From: Actinoplanes campanulatus
GTDB lineage: Bacteria; Actinomycetota; Actinomycetes; Mycobacteriales; Micromonosporaceae
Reading direction: 5' to 3'
NCBI RefSeq assembly: GCF_014647795.1
Contig: NZ_BMPW01000038.1
Coordinates: forward strand, 1-58,476
Length of the DNA stretch: 58,476 nt
Numbering within the stretch: the first letter of the stretch is position 1; every line of letters begins with the position of its first letter. This document shows positions 16,191-24,381 of the stretch, one piece after another. The position numbers and the translations under genes are program-made. The notes under the pieces were generated by a model. That model was not told where the DNA came from. It was given only the letters and a program-made list of their open reading frames with translations, and did no database searches.

Positions 16191-17137
16191 TCACGCTGCG
16201 GTGATCGCGGCGTCCAGGTCGGCGCGGTGGGTGGTCCACCAGCGCAGCAGGCGGGACGAGCGGTGGAACAGGTGGTCGAAGGTGTGGTCGCCGTGGTCGT
16301 GGTGGCGGCGCAGGAAGAACGTGTCGGTGGCGTAGTCCCACCAGCGGCGGTGGGCGGCGGCGTGCAGGGCGGCGTCGGAGATCGTCGCGCGGGAGCGGTA
16401 ACCGGTGAGGAAGGCGGTCACCCGGGGCAGGTCGAGGCCGTCTCCGGTGTCGAAGAGGATCGCGGCGGTGCGGATCAGCTCGAAACCGTAGGGGCGGACG
16501 GCGAGGCGGTCCCAGTCGAGGATGCCGGTGAGCCGGTCGCCGGTGAACAGCAGGTTCAGGTCGGTCAGGTCGCCGTGGGTCCAGCCGGACGGGCCGGGCG
16601 TCGCGGCCGGTGGGCGGTCGGCCGCGATCTCCGGGAGCAGGCGCAGCCGGTGGGCTATCTCGGTCGCTCCGAACCCGTCCGCGGGGAGGCGCGACAGCAC
16701 GGCGAATGCGGTGGGGACGTCCGCGGGGGCCGGCAATGAGGACGGTTCCTCCGGCAGGATCTCGCGCAGACGGGCGTGCATGTCGGCGAGCACGGCGCCG
16801 AGGTCGTGGCAGGTGGGTGGGGGCAGGTCCGTACCGGTGCGGTGGGTGCCGGGGAGCAACGGTGCTTTCGCGTACCAATGATGATCGAACTCGGTCAGGT
16901 CGATGGGTGACGGGACCGGAAGGCCGTGGGCCGCCAGGATCGGGAGGATTCGCCGCTGGCGGCGGACCGCCGCCGGGGTGACGTCGCGCAGGCGCTTGAC
17001 CACGAACGTGCCGGACGGGGTCCCAGCGCCAGTTCGGGTTCATCAGGCCGTGCGTGAGCGGCGTGCAGGAGCTGATCGGCCCGAGGCCGAAGCGGTCGGC
17101 GAGCGCTGAGTGGTCGATCGATTGAGGGTACGGGTTA
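16191..17137 (-). pseudogene. frameshifted aminoglycoside-phosphotransferase-fold kinase
   Basis: From 17003 down to 16191 the minus strand encodes a clear APH-family kinase: VVKRLRDV (Lys of the nucleotide site), the catalytic loop WTHGDLTDLNLLF, and the metal-binding GILDWDRL motif. Its N-terminal 35 residues (PQSIDHSALADRFGLGP, CTPLTHGLMNPNWR) lie in another frame. The two parts join only if one base is removed near 17017-17024, so that NWR is followed by TPSGTFVVK. No good start codon is visible before the N-terminal part either. APH-fold proteins of this type phosphorylate small molecules such as sugars or homoserine; the substrate is unknown. It is a pseudogene, or the result of a one-base sequence error. 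Confidence 0.7.
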
Positions 17138-17159
17138 ACGCGGCCTAATGTTGCGGGCG
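17122..17159 (+). promoter_or_regulatory. promoter with leaderless start
   Basis: TTGAGG (17122-17127), an 18-base spacer, and TAATGT (17146-17151), which ends seven bases before the GTG at 17159. This is the best complete -35/-10 pair among the leaderless candidates in the window. Confidence 0.55.
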
Positions 17160-17686
17160 TGCCTGGATCATCGTTGACCGCCGTCGTCCGTCCCGCCGTC
17201 GAGGCCGATGTGGCCCGCATCGCCGCGATATGCTCCAGCGGGTATCGGGACGCCTACCGTGAGCTGCTGCCCGAGGGTTACATCGAGCGCAGCGTCGTCG
17301 AGTTCTACAGCGCGGAGCGGGTGGCGAAGGAGATCGCGCCCGCCCTGCCGGGGTGGTTCGGTTATCAGGTCGTCGAGGAGGACGGCCTGGTGCTGGGGGC
17401 GGCCGGCGGCGGGATGACCGGGCCGGCGGCCGGCGAGCTGTCCCGGGTCTATCTGGACGCCGCCGTGCGGGAGGGTGAGCTGGGCACGCTGCTGCTGGAC
17501 CGGATCATCGAGCAGATCCGGGCGGCGGGCGGCACCGAGCTGTGGGTGTCGGTGTTCCTCGGGGACCGGGCCGGGATCGGGTTCTACCGGGCTCGCGGCT
17601 TCCAGCCGGTGGAGACCGTGCGGGCCGCCCTGTCCCGGGTCGACGACCACATCTCCAGCCTGCGGATGTGCCGCAGGCTGGAGTGA
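17159..17686 (+). CDS. GNAT-family N-acetyltransferase
   Basis: A 175-residue GNAT acetyltransferase that would move an acetyl group from acetyl-CoA to an amine. Visible features are the N-terminal VVRPAVEADVARIAAIC strand-helix, a LSRVYLDAAVREGELGTLLLDRIIEQ stretch corresponding to motif A (the CoA-binding loop is a loose match to the Q/RxxGxG/A consensus), and the motif B region WVSVFLGDRAGIGFYRARGFQPV. The start is the GTG at 17159, seven bases after a TAATGT -10 box, so the mRNA is probably leaderless. It ends five bases before the convergent PBP gene. The substrate is unknown. Confidence 0.85.
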   Translation: MPGSSLTAVVRPAVEADVARIAAICSSGYRDAYRELLPEGYIERSVVEFYSAERVAKEIAPALPGWFGYQVVEEDGLVLGAAGGGMTGPAAGELSRVYLDAAVREGELGTLLLDRIIEQIRAAGGTELWVSVFLGDRAGIGFYRARGFQPVETVRAALSRVDDHISSLRMCRRLE

Positions 17687-17691
17687 GCTTG

Positions 17692-19815
17692 TCACGGGGT
17701 GGGGAACTCCTCCTCCGGCTTGCCCTCCATGTAGTCGGCGAGCGTCTCGTACACCGCCGGGTTGACGATGCTGTGTGACATCCGGTCGGTGTGGCCGGCC
17801 CAGTCGGGGTTGGCCAGGTAGCCGGCCACCACCAGGGAGCGGGTGCCGACCACCAGGGCGGCGGTCTTGTCGTTGTCGGTAGTGCCGGTCTTGCCGAAGA
17901 CCGGGTGGCCGACCACGTCGCGCACCTGCGGGGCCGTCGCGCCGGCGCAGTCGCCGAGCTGGGCCTGGTCGCCGACCGGGCAGCGGGCCGCGTCGAGCGC
18001 CTTGCGGGCCACCTCCTTGGTGGTCGCCTTCGTGCAGTCCGGCTGACCGGCGTCGATCTTCGTGCCGTCGGCGGTGGTGATGCTCTCGATCGGTGTCGGC
18101 GCGCAGTACTCGCCGTCGGCGGCCAGCGTTGCGTAGGCGCTGGCGATGTCCAGCGGGGTGGACATCGAGACGCCGAGGGTGAAGGCGCCCCACTCGTGGG
18201 CCTGGTCGGGGTCGTTGGCCCGGGTGGAGTCGTCGGCCGAGCGGAACTGGATGCCGAACCGCTTGGCGACGTCGACCACCTTCTCCGCGCCGACCTGCTC
18301 CTGCAGCGGGACGAAGTAGGTGTTGACCGACCGGCCGAACGCGGTCCACATGTTGAAGTTGCCGGACTCACCGGCCGAGGCGTTGCTCGGGCAGTAGTAG
18401 CCGTCGCAGCCCTCCGACGAGGAGTCCAGGTAGCCGGACTTGTAGCGCTGCGGCGAGTTGATGGTGGTGTCCAGCTCCTCGCCGTTCTCCAGGGCGGCCA
18501 CCAGGGTGAACATCTTGAACACCGAGCCGGCCTGGTAGCCGGGGACGTCCGCGCTGCCGGTGATGATCGGGTTGGTGGTGTTCGGGTAGGTGCCGCGGAT
18601 GCCCTTGCTCGCCGACTCCGGGTTCGAGGACAGCTCGTTGCGGGGATCGTCGGCGTCGTCGATCCTGTACTTGCGGTTGGCGGCCAACGCCCGGACCGCG
18701 CCGGTGCCGGGCTCGACGGCGGCCAGCATCAGGGCGTTCCTGTTGTCGTCGCTCTGCCGGTCGGTGATCTCCTTGCGAGCGTCCGACTGGGCGTCCAGGT
18801 CCAGGGTGGTGACGATGCGGTAGCCGCCGTTCTTGAGCAGGCGCTCCCGGTCGTACGAGGTCTCGCCGAAGGCGCTCTGGCTCAGCCACCACCGGTAGAA
18901 GTAGTCGCAGAAGAAGCCCCAGTGGTTCTTCGCCACCGACACGCAGCCCCGCGACGGGCGGGTCGCGGTCTTCGGTACCTTCGCCTTCTTGGCGGCGGTG
19001 GCCTCGGCCGCGGTGATCTGTTTGAGCTCCCGCATGTTGTCGATGATGTAGTCGCGCCGGTCCACCGCCTGCGGGTAGCCGGTGGCGGTGGTCGGGTCGA
19101 ACGCGGTCGGGGCCTTCACCATGCCGGCCAGCAGCGCCGACTCGGCCACCGACAGGTTCGCCGGGGACTTGCCGAAGTAGACCTGGCTGGCGGCGCTGAT
19201 GCCGTACGCGCCGTTGCCGAACGGCGCCATGTTCAGGTAGCGCTCCAGGATCTCCTGTTTGGTGAGCTGCTTCTCGACCTGGACCGCGTACTTCATCTCG
19301 GACACCTTGCGCTGCACGGTGTCGTTGGTGGCGTCGACGACCTGCTGCGGGTCGGTCGCCGAGTAGGCCAGCGCCATCCGCACGTACTGCATGGTGAGGG
19401 TGGAGGCGCCCTGCTTGCCGCCGCCCTGGTTGTTGTTGACGAAGGCGCGCGCCACACCCTTGAGGTCGACGCCCCGGTGCTCGAAGAACTTGTGGTCCTC
19501 GGCGGCCACGATGGCGTCCTGCATGTTCTGCGAGACCTTCGCCAGGGGTACGTCGCTGCGGAACTCGTCGTACATCAGCGCGATCTGGGTCTTACCGTCG
19601 GACGCGTAGACCCTCGTCACCTGTGGTGACGCCTGCACGGTCAACTCGGTCGGGAGCTCCTGCAGCTCCTCGGACCCGACCTTGGCGGCAAGGCCGGCCA
19701 TCGCGACGGCCGGGAAGGCGGCGGAGGCGACGGCAAGGCCCGCGAGCAGGCCACATAGGCCGAGCACGCCGGCGCTGCGGATGGTCCGATGGTCACCGAG
19801 AGGCTTGCCATTCAC
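17692..19815 (-). CDS. class A penicillin-binding protein (transglycosylase/transpeptidase)
   Basis: A 707-residue bifunctional peptidoglycan synthase that polymerises lipid II and cross-links the strands outside the membrane. One N-terminal signal anchor lies near residues 15-42. The GT51 domain (~85-260) has EDHKFFEHRGVD with the catalytic Glu, QGASTLTMQ, and KVSEMKYAVQVEKQLTKQEILERYLN. The transpeptidase domain has the three motifs in order: SxxK as SVFK (~430), SVN (~497) and KTGTT (~642). The C-terminus is short, with no PASTA domain. The gene is monocistronic and convergent with the GNAT gene. It is of the PBP1/PonA type; I give no symbol because actinomycetes carry several paralogues. 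Confidence 0.92.
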   Translation of the reverse strand: MNGKPLGDHRTIRSAGVLGLCGLLAGLAVASAAFPAVAMAGLAAKVGSEELQELPTELTVQASPQVTRVYASDGKTQIALMYDEFRSDVPLAKVSQNMQDAIVAAEDHKFFEHRGVDLKGVARAFVNNNQGGGKQGASTLTMQYVRMALAYSATDPQQVVDATNDTVQRKVSEMKYAVQVEKQLTKQEILERYLNMAPFGNGAYGISAASQVYFGKSPANLSVAESALLAGMVKAPTAFDPTTATGYPQAVDRRDYIIDNMRELKQITAAEATAAKKAKVPKTATRPSRGCVSVAKNHWGFFCDYFYRWWLSQSAFGETSYDRERLLKNGGYRIVTTLDLDAQSDARKEITDRQSDDNRNALMLAAVEPGTGAVRALAANRKYRIDDADDPRNELSSNPESASKGIRGTYPNTTNPIITGSADVPGYQAGSVFKMFTLVAALENGEELDTTINSPQRYKSGYLDSSSEGCDGYYCPSNASAGESGNFNMWTAFGRSVNTYFVPLQEQVGAEKVVDVAKRFGIQFRSADDSTRANDPDQAHEWGAFTLGVSMSTPLDIASAYATLAADGEYCAPTPIESITTADGTKIDAGQPDCTKATTKEVARKALDAARCPVGDQAQLGDCAGATAPQVRDVVGHPVFGKTGTTDNDKTAALVVGTRSLVVAGYLANPDWAGHTDRMSHSIVNPAVYETLADYMEGKPEEEFPTP

Positions 19816-19866
19816 TCTGACCAGGTTAACCAGCGAGATCGCAAGCTACACCGTTCGCGAGTTTCG

Positions 19867-20367
19867 TCACACCAGGTAACCCAGAGGTTTGACCCAGGTC
19901 TGGCCGGTGACCTGCTCCGCTCCGCCGAATCCGGGGTGCGGTTCCTGCGCCCGCAGCGTGAAACCGGCCGCCTCGTAGATGCGCCGGGCCGAGACGCACA
20001 GATCCACGGTCCAGAGTGTGATCTCGCGGTAGCCGGCCTTTTCGGCGAACGCCAGGCACTCCCCCACCAGGCGGGAGCCGGCACCACCGCCACGGGCCGC
20101 CCCGGTCACCAGCAGGACGCGCAGCTTCGCCGTGCCCGGCTCGTCGCCGGCCGCCAGCATGACGCAACCGCTGCGCTCGCCGCCGGTCTCGGCGATCCAG
20201 GCCGCCTCGCGGTCCGGGTCGTGGCCCGCGGCGTAGTCGGCCACGATGCGGGCGACCAGTGCCTCGAACCCGGCGCCCCAGCCGAACTGGCGCTGGTACT
20301 CCTCGCCGTGGGCCATCACGATCCAGCCCAGATCGCCCGGCCGGTCGGCCCTGCGCAGCACGGTCAT
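19867..20367 (-). CDS. GNAT-family N-acetyltransferase
   Basis: A 166-residue acetyltransferase. The ATG at 20367 has a good GAGGGG ribosome binding site seven to eight bases upstream. It resembles the acetyltransferase half of MarR-GNAT fusions: RPGDLGWIVMAHGEEYQRQFGW at the start, a LRVLLVTGAARGGGAGSRLV acetyl-CoA loop near residue 90, and WTVDLCVSARRIYEAAGF near residue 125. No MarR domain is present. Just upstream and divergent lies the N-truncated TetR remnant, whose loss may have removed its regulator. The substrate is unknown. Confidence 0.85.
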   Translation of the reverse strand: MTVLRRADRPGDLGWIVMAHGEEYQRQFGWGAGFEALVARIVADYAAGHDPDREAAWIAETGGERSGCVMLAAGDEPGTAKLRVLLVTGAARGGGAGSRLVGECLAFAEKAGYREITLWTVDLCVSARRIYEAAGFTLRAQEPHPGFGGAEQVTGQTWVKPLGYLV

Positions 20368-20386
20368 CCCACTTCCCCTCTCACCT

Positions 20387-20873
20387 GTCCCTGCGGCCGC
20401 TCGCGGCGGCGATCGGCTCCAGCCCGCGGGTGCTGCTGTTCCTCTTCGGCAGCAAGGACGGGCTCGTACGGGCGCTGCTGGCCCGCGCCCGCACCGACGA
20501 ACTGGCACTGCTGGAGGGCGCCGGAGACGATCTCGGCGACGTCTTCGCCCGGGTGTGGACCTGGCTGGCGGCCGAGGAGCACCGGCCGCTGCTCCGGCTG
20601 TGGACCGAGGCGTACGCCCGCTCGCTCACCGAACCGGACGGGCCGTGGGCGGGCTTCGCGCGGGCGACCGTCGACGACTGGCTCGGCGTGCTGGCGGCCG
20701 GGCAGCCGGCGGCCGAACGCGACAGTCCGGACGGCCTGGCCCGCCGCACCCTGGCCCTGGCCGTGCTGCGCGGGGCACTGCTCGACCTGCTGGCCACCGG
20801 TGACACCGAACGGGTCGGCGCCGCCGTCCGGCAGCAGCTCGCCGTACTCCGGGGGTGTGGTTCTCCGCAGTAG
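20387..20873 (+). pseudogene. N-terminally truncated TetR-family regulator
   Basis: The frame ending at 20873 begins inside a TetR DNA-binding domain: SLRPLAAAIGSSPRVLLFLFGSKDGL corresponds to the second half of the helix-turn-helix, and the ligand-binding helices follow to the end (VLRGALLDLLATGD). The first helix and the start (about 25-35 residues) are missing, and the sequence upstream is the promoter and 5' end of the divergent GNAT gene. No start codon with a ribosome binding site lies near the break. A protein starting further inside would lack a working DNA-binding domain, so I call it a pseudogene. Confidence 0.65.
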
Positions 20874-20939
20874 CGGCACTGCGGAAACGTCCGTCCAGGT
20901 CGGAGGGCCGTCCTCATGGTCGCCGGGCCCGCGGATTCA

Positions 20940-20952
20940 TAGCGTCGGGGCA
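20940..20952 (+). promoter_or_regulatory. -10 box for a leaderless start
   Basis: TAGCGT at 20940-20945 ends six bases before the ATG at 20952, so the transcript would have no leader. No convincing -35 element is visible. Confidence 0.4.
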
Positions 20953-21659
20953 TGACTTTCGGTGACGTGGAAAGTGGTGTCGTCGGCCTGGTGGAGACCC
21001 TCGGCGCACCCGGGGCGGGTCTCGCGGTGGCCCTGGAGAACCTGTTTCCGCCCATTCCCAGTGAGGTGATCCTGCCGTTGGCCGGGTTCGCGGCCGGGCA
21101 GGGGCGGATGAGCCTGCTCGCGGCGATCCTCTGGACGACGCTCGGCTCGGTGGCCGGCGCCCTGGCGCTCTACCGGGTGGGTGCCCTGCTCGGGCGGGAC
21201 CGGTTGCGGCAGATCGTCGTACGGCTGCCGCTCATGAAGGTGGAGGACTTCGACCGGACCGAGGCGTGGTTCGCGCGGCACGGGGCGAAGGCGGTGTTCC
21301 TCGGGCGGATGATCCCGATCTTCCGCAGCCTCATCTCGGTCCCGGCCGGGGTGGAGCGCATGCCGGTGGGCCGCTTCCTGCTGTATACGACGGCGGGCAG
21401 CGCGATCTGGAACGTCGTGTTCGTGCTGGCCGGCTACCAGCTCGGGGAGAACTGGCATCGCGTCGAGGAGTACGCGGGGCTCCTCCAGAAGGCCGTCATC
21501 GTCGTGTGCGCGATCGCCGCCGCGATCTTCGTGGCACTCCGGCTGCGGCGAATCCGGCGCGAGCGGGCGGCCGGGCAGGTGGCGCGGCCGGCGGCGGACC
21601 CGGCTTTCGGCGAGCGTGGCACCGTGTACCGAACCGCTCGCCGGCCCGGCGAGCGCTGA
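20952..21659 (+). CDS. DedA-family membrane protein
   Basis: A 235-residue integral membrane protein of the DedA/SNARE-associated family, whose members act as lipid (undecaprenyl phosphate or phospholipid) flippases or transporters. Family signs are the re-entrant loop ENLFPPIPSEVILPLAGF (~28-46) and the FLGRMIPIFRSLISVPAGVERM motif (~115-136), whose Arg residues are essential in the family. Four to five hydrophobic segments and a basic tail follow. It is followed 15 bases downstream by a two-component pair, which may be cotranscribed. The start is the ATG at 20952 behind a TAGCGT -10 box. Confidence 0.9.
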   Translation: MTFGDVESGVVGLVETLGAPGAGLAVALENLFPPIPSEVILPLAGFAAGQGRMSLLAAILWTTLGSVAGALALYRVGALLGRDRLRQIVVRLPLMKVEDFDRTEAWFARHGAKAVFLGRMIPIFRSLISVPAGVERMPVGRFLLYTTAGSAIWNVVFVLAGYQLGENWHRVEEYAGLLQKAVIVVCAIAAAIFVALRLRRIRRERAAGQVARPAADPAFGERGTVYRTARRPGER

Positions 21660-21674
21660 CGCCGAGGGGGACGG

Positions 21675-22820
21675 ATGTCGATCGCCGTGCTGCGGAAGTG
21701 GGCGCGGGTGCCGGCCGCTGTCACGGCCGGGGCCTTCACCGGCCTCGCGGAGCTGGCCTTCCTGCTGGTCACCGGCCTGACGTTGGGCCTGGCCGCGGTC
21801 GCGCCGGTCGCGCGTCGCCGAGTGGCCGCGGCGTCCACCCGCGCGGCGCGGTGGATCGCCGGCCGGGAACGGCGCCGGCTGGCGTGGGCTGGCGGCGAAC
21901 CCGCTCCCCCACCCCTGCCGCCGGCCGGGCCGCGGGTGTTCGGCTATCTCGCGGCCCGGGCCCTGCCCGCGCTTCTCGGCGGCCTCGTCACCGCCCTGCT
22001 GGCCACCGGCGTGGCGCTCGCCGGGATCGTGGCCCGCTCGGTCCTGGCCGGGACCATGACCGTGCCGCACCTGCTGGGTCAGGTGCTGCTCGGCGCCGCA
22101 CTGCTCACGCTCAACCTCCAGGGCTTCGTCACGGTCGCCGGGATCGACGCCCGGCTGGCCCGGACCCTGCTCGAGTCGAGCACCCGCGAGGAGCTGGAAC
22201 GGCGGATCGGCGAGCTGGCGGCCAGCCGGGCCGAGGTGGTCGCGGCCGTCGACGTCGAACGGCAGCGCATCGAACGCGACCTGCACGACGGGTTGCAGCA
22301 GCGGCTGGTCGCGCTCGGCATGCTGCTCGGCCGGGCCCGCCGCAGCGCCGACCCGGAGCGGACGCGGGCGCTGCTGGACCAGGCGCACGCCGACGCCCAG
22401 CGGGCCGTCGAGGAGATGCGCGAGGTGGCGTGGCGGGTGTATCCGTCGGCGCTGGCGCACAGCTCCCTCGACGAGGTGCTGGCCATGGTGGCGCAACGGT
22501 CCGCCGTACCGGTGCGGATCGACTTCGCGCCACACCCGCGACCGAGCCGGCCAGTCGAGACCGCGCTCTACTTCGTGGCGTGCGAGGCCGTGACCAACAC
22601 CGCCAAGCACGCCGCGGCTACCGTGATCACCATCTCGGTCGGGCCGAACGCCACGGGGGTGGAGATGGTGATTACCGACGACGGGGTGGGCGGCGCCGAC
22701 CCGGACGGCTCCGGCCTGCACGGGCTCGCCCGCCGGGTCGCCGCCCTGGACGGCCGCTTCGAGGTGCGCAGCCCGTCCGGCGGGGGCACCACGATCCGGG
22801 TGGAGCTGCCGTGCGGATAG
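21675..22820 (+). CDS. NarL-type sensor histidine kinase
   Basis: A 381-residue kinase. The N-terminal half has four hydrophobic helices in a sensor region of the short actinobacterial type. The HisKA_3 dimerisation box with the phospho-acceptor is clear (ERQRIERDLHDGLQQRL, His near residue 203). The HATPase_c domain follows with an N-box (EAVTNTAKHA), a G1-like DDGVGG and GLHGLARRV. The ligand is unknown. Its stop overlaps the start of the response regulator by ten bases, so the pair is coupled. The DedA gene directly upstream may belong to the same transcript, suggesting envelope sensing. Confidence 0.9.
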   Translation: MSIAVLRKWARVPAAVTAGAFTGLAELAFLLVTGLTLGLAAVAPVARRRVAAASTRAARWIAGRERRRLAWAGGEPAPPPLPPAGPRVFGYLAARALPALLGGLVTALLATGVALAGIVARSVLAGTMTVPHLLGQVLLGAALLTLNLQGFVTVAGIDARLARTLLESSTREELERRIGELAASRAEVVAAVDVERQRIERDLHDGLQQRLVALGMLLGRARRSADPERTRALLDQAHADAQRAVEEMREVAWRVYPSALAHSSLDEVLAMVAQRSAVPVRIDFAPHPRPSRPVETALYFVACEAVTNTAKHAAATVITISVGPNATGVEMVITDDGVGGADPDGSGLHGLARRVAALDGRFEVRSPSGGGTTIRVELPCG

Positions 22821-23458
22821 TCCTCGCCGAAGACTCCACCCTCCTGCGGGAGGGCCTGGTCCGGCTGCTGGCCGAGGAGGGGTACGACGTGGTGGCCGCG
22901 GTGCCCGACGCCGACCGGTTGCTGGCGGCGGTCGCCGAGCACCGGCCCGGCATGGTGGTCACCGACGTCCGGATGCCGCCGGGCGGCACCGACGACGGAC
23001 TGCGGGCCGCCGTCGAGATCCGCCGCCGGTGGCCGGGCACCGCCGTCGTGGTGCTGTCCCAGTACGTCGAGAAGCGGTATGCCGCGCACCTGCTCGCCGA
23101 CCGTTCCGACGGCGTCGGCTACCTGCTCAAGGACCGGGTGGCACACGTCGGCGACTTCCTCGACGCGCTGGAACGGGTCGCGGGCGGGGCCACCGCGCTC
23201 GACCCGGAGGTGGTCCAGCAGCTGATGTCCACGACCACACACGGCGACCCGCTGCGCGCCCTCACCCCACGCGAGCGGGAGGTGCTGCACGAGATGGCGC
23301 AGGGCCACACGAACGCGTCCGTCGCGGCCCGGCTGCACATCTCGCAGAGCGCCGTCGAGAAGCACGTGAACACCATCTTCGACCGGCTCGGCCTGTCCCA
23401 CGTCACCGGCTACAGCCGCCGGGTGCTGGCCATCCTGCGCTATCTGGGCGCGGGCTGA
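22811..23458 (+). CDS. NarL/LuxR-type response regulator
   Basis: A 215-residue regulator partnered with the upstream kinase. I chose the GTG at 22811, which overlaps the kinase 3' end. The receiver domain has the acidic pocket (VLAEDSTLL), the phospho-accepting Asp in VVTDVRMPPGG (~54), and Lys in YLLKDRV (~105). The LuxR helix-turn-helix is near residues 150-210 (LTPREREVLHEMAQGHTNASVAARLHIS, EKHVNTIFDRLGL). The regulon is unknown. The dispersed repeat element starts 11 bases after the stop. Confidence 0.9.
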   Translation: MRIVLAEDSTLLREGLVRLLAEEGYDVVAAVPDADRLLAAVAEHRPGMVVTDVRMPPGGTDDGLRAAVEIRRRWPGTAVVVLSQYVEKRYAAHLLADRSDGVGYLLKDRVAHVGDFLDALERVAGGATALDPEVVQQLMSTTTHGDPLRALTPREREVLHEMAQGHTNASVAARLHISQSAVEKHVNTIFDRLGLSHVTGYSRRVLAILRYLGAG

Positions 23459-23469
23459 GGGGTCCTTCT

Positions 23470-23600
23470 CCGCGTTTCGCTTCCGCTCCCTTCTTCTTGT
23501 ACGCGTGTCCTCGTCCCGTCGCTATCAGGGCCGTCCCGTCCGCTCGGCGCGCGCTTACTGCCCACTCCGGCCTGTGCCGCGCCCGCCGGGCGTAGATCGG
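23470..23600. repeat. dispersed intergenic repeat, copy A
   Basis: This 131-base stretch is closely similar to 48826-48951. Both begin CCGCGTTTCGCTTCCGCTCC, share TACGCGTGTCCTCGTC, CAGGGCCGT, CTGCCCACTCC and CTGTGCCG, and end GCCGGGCGTAGATCGG. I estimate roughly 80% identity by eye. Beyond both ends the copies diverge. It lies just after the response regulator gene. No terminal inverted repeats or transposase are seen. Confidence 0.8.
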
Positions 23601-23862
23601 TGGCCGGGCAGGCCGGGCAGACCGCCGCTACCTCAAGTGCCGCCGCCCCTGCTCTCGGTCGGCTGGCCGCCGTGCTTTCGGTCGCCCTGGGCGGATGGCC
23701 GCGGTTCCACATGGGTGGGGTGGGCGCGCACGGTGGCGGTGTCGTGGTCACCCACGTGGCCCATAGCCGGCGTGGCCGCGCACGCGGAGTCTTGGGTGGG
23801 CGGCCACCCCGGCTTTGGCCGCCCGAACGTGTGCACCCGCCCGGGCCTCGACCACAAGTTCT
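23601..23862. other. non-coding stretch after repeat copy A
   Basis: GC-rich sequence with no convincing gene. It contains the word GAACGTGTGCACCCGCC at 23825-23841. A near-identical word (GAACGTGTGCGCCCGCC) lies at 48793-48809 beside repeat copy B, so the repeat family may be larger than its 130-base core. Confidence 0.4.
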
Positions 23863-24340
23863 CTAGGGGTCGGCCAGGCCGGCACGCCATGCCCAGGCGG
23901 CGACGGCGACCCGGTTGTGCAGGCCGAGTTTCGTCTGGATGTTGGCGATGTGGGTCTTGGCTGTGCCGGGCGAGATGAACAGCTCGGCGCCGATCTGGGC
24001 GTTCGTCAGGCCCCGGGCGACCAGCCGGACGATGTCGGTCTCGCGGTTCGTCAACGGGTTGGGCGCGTCCGGCCGGGGCGCCGCCGTCACGGCCCGCAGC
24101 AGCCGGACGGTGACCTCCGGGCTGATCAGGGCGTCGCCGGCGACCGCCGCGCGGACACCCTCGACCAGCAGCGCCGGGCCCGACCGTTTGAGCAGGAAAC
24201 CGCACGCGCCGTTGCGCAGCGCGCCGTCGACGTACGCGTCGTGGTCGAAGGTCGTCACCACGACCACGCGCCGGCCGCCTCCGGACGGCCGGACGCCTGC
24301 CGCGCCTGCGGCCGCGGTGGATGGCCGAAACCCGTCGAGG
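23863..24340 (-). pseudogene. truncated LuxR-type response regulator
   Basis: The intact-looking C-terminal two thirds of a NarL-type regulator is present: VVVVTTFDHDAYVDGALRNG, the receiver Lys in FLLKRSGP, and a full LuxR domain (LTNRETDIVRLVARGLTNAQIGAELF, TAKTHIANIQTKLGL). Upstream of residue VVVV a weakly similar stretch (LDGFRP, AAGV) reaches to about 24340. The first half of the receiver, with the phospho-accepting Asp, is gone, and no kinase partner remains. Translation from a GTG near 24267 could still yield a free LuxR domain. The break falls 40 bases from the end of the lipid/polyketide operon, which suggests that cluster arrival or rearrangement truncated it. Confidence 0.65.
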
Positions 24341-24381
24341 GTACGCGCGGCGGCGCGCCCGTCACGGCCGCCGGCTGACGG

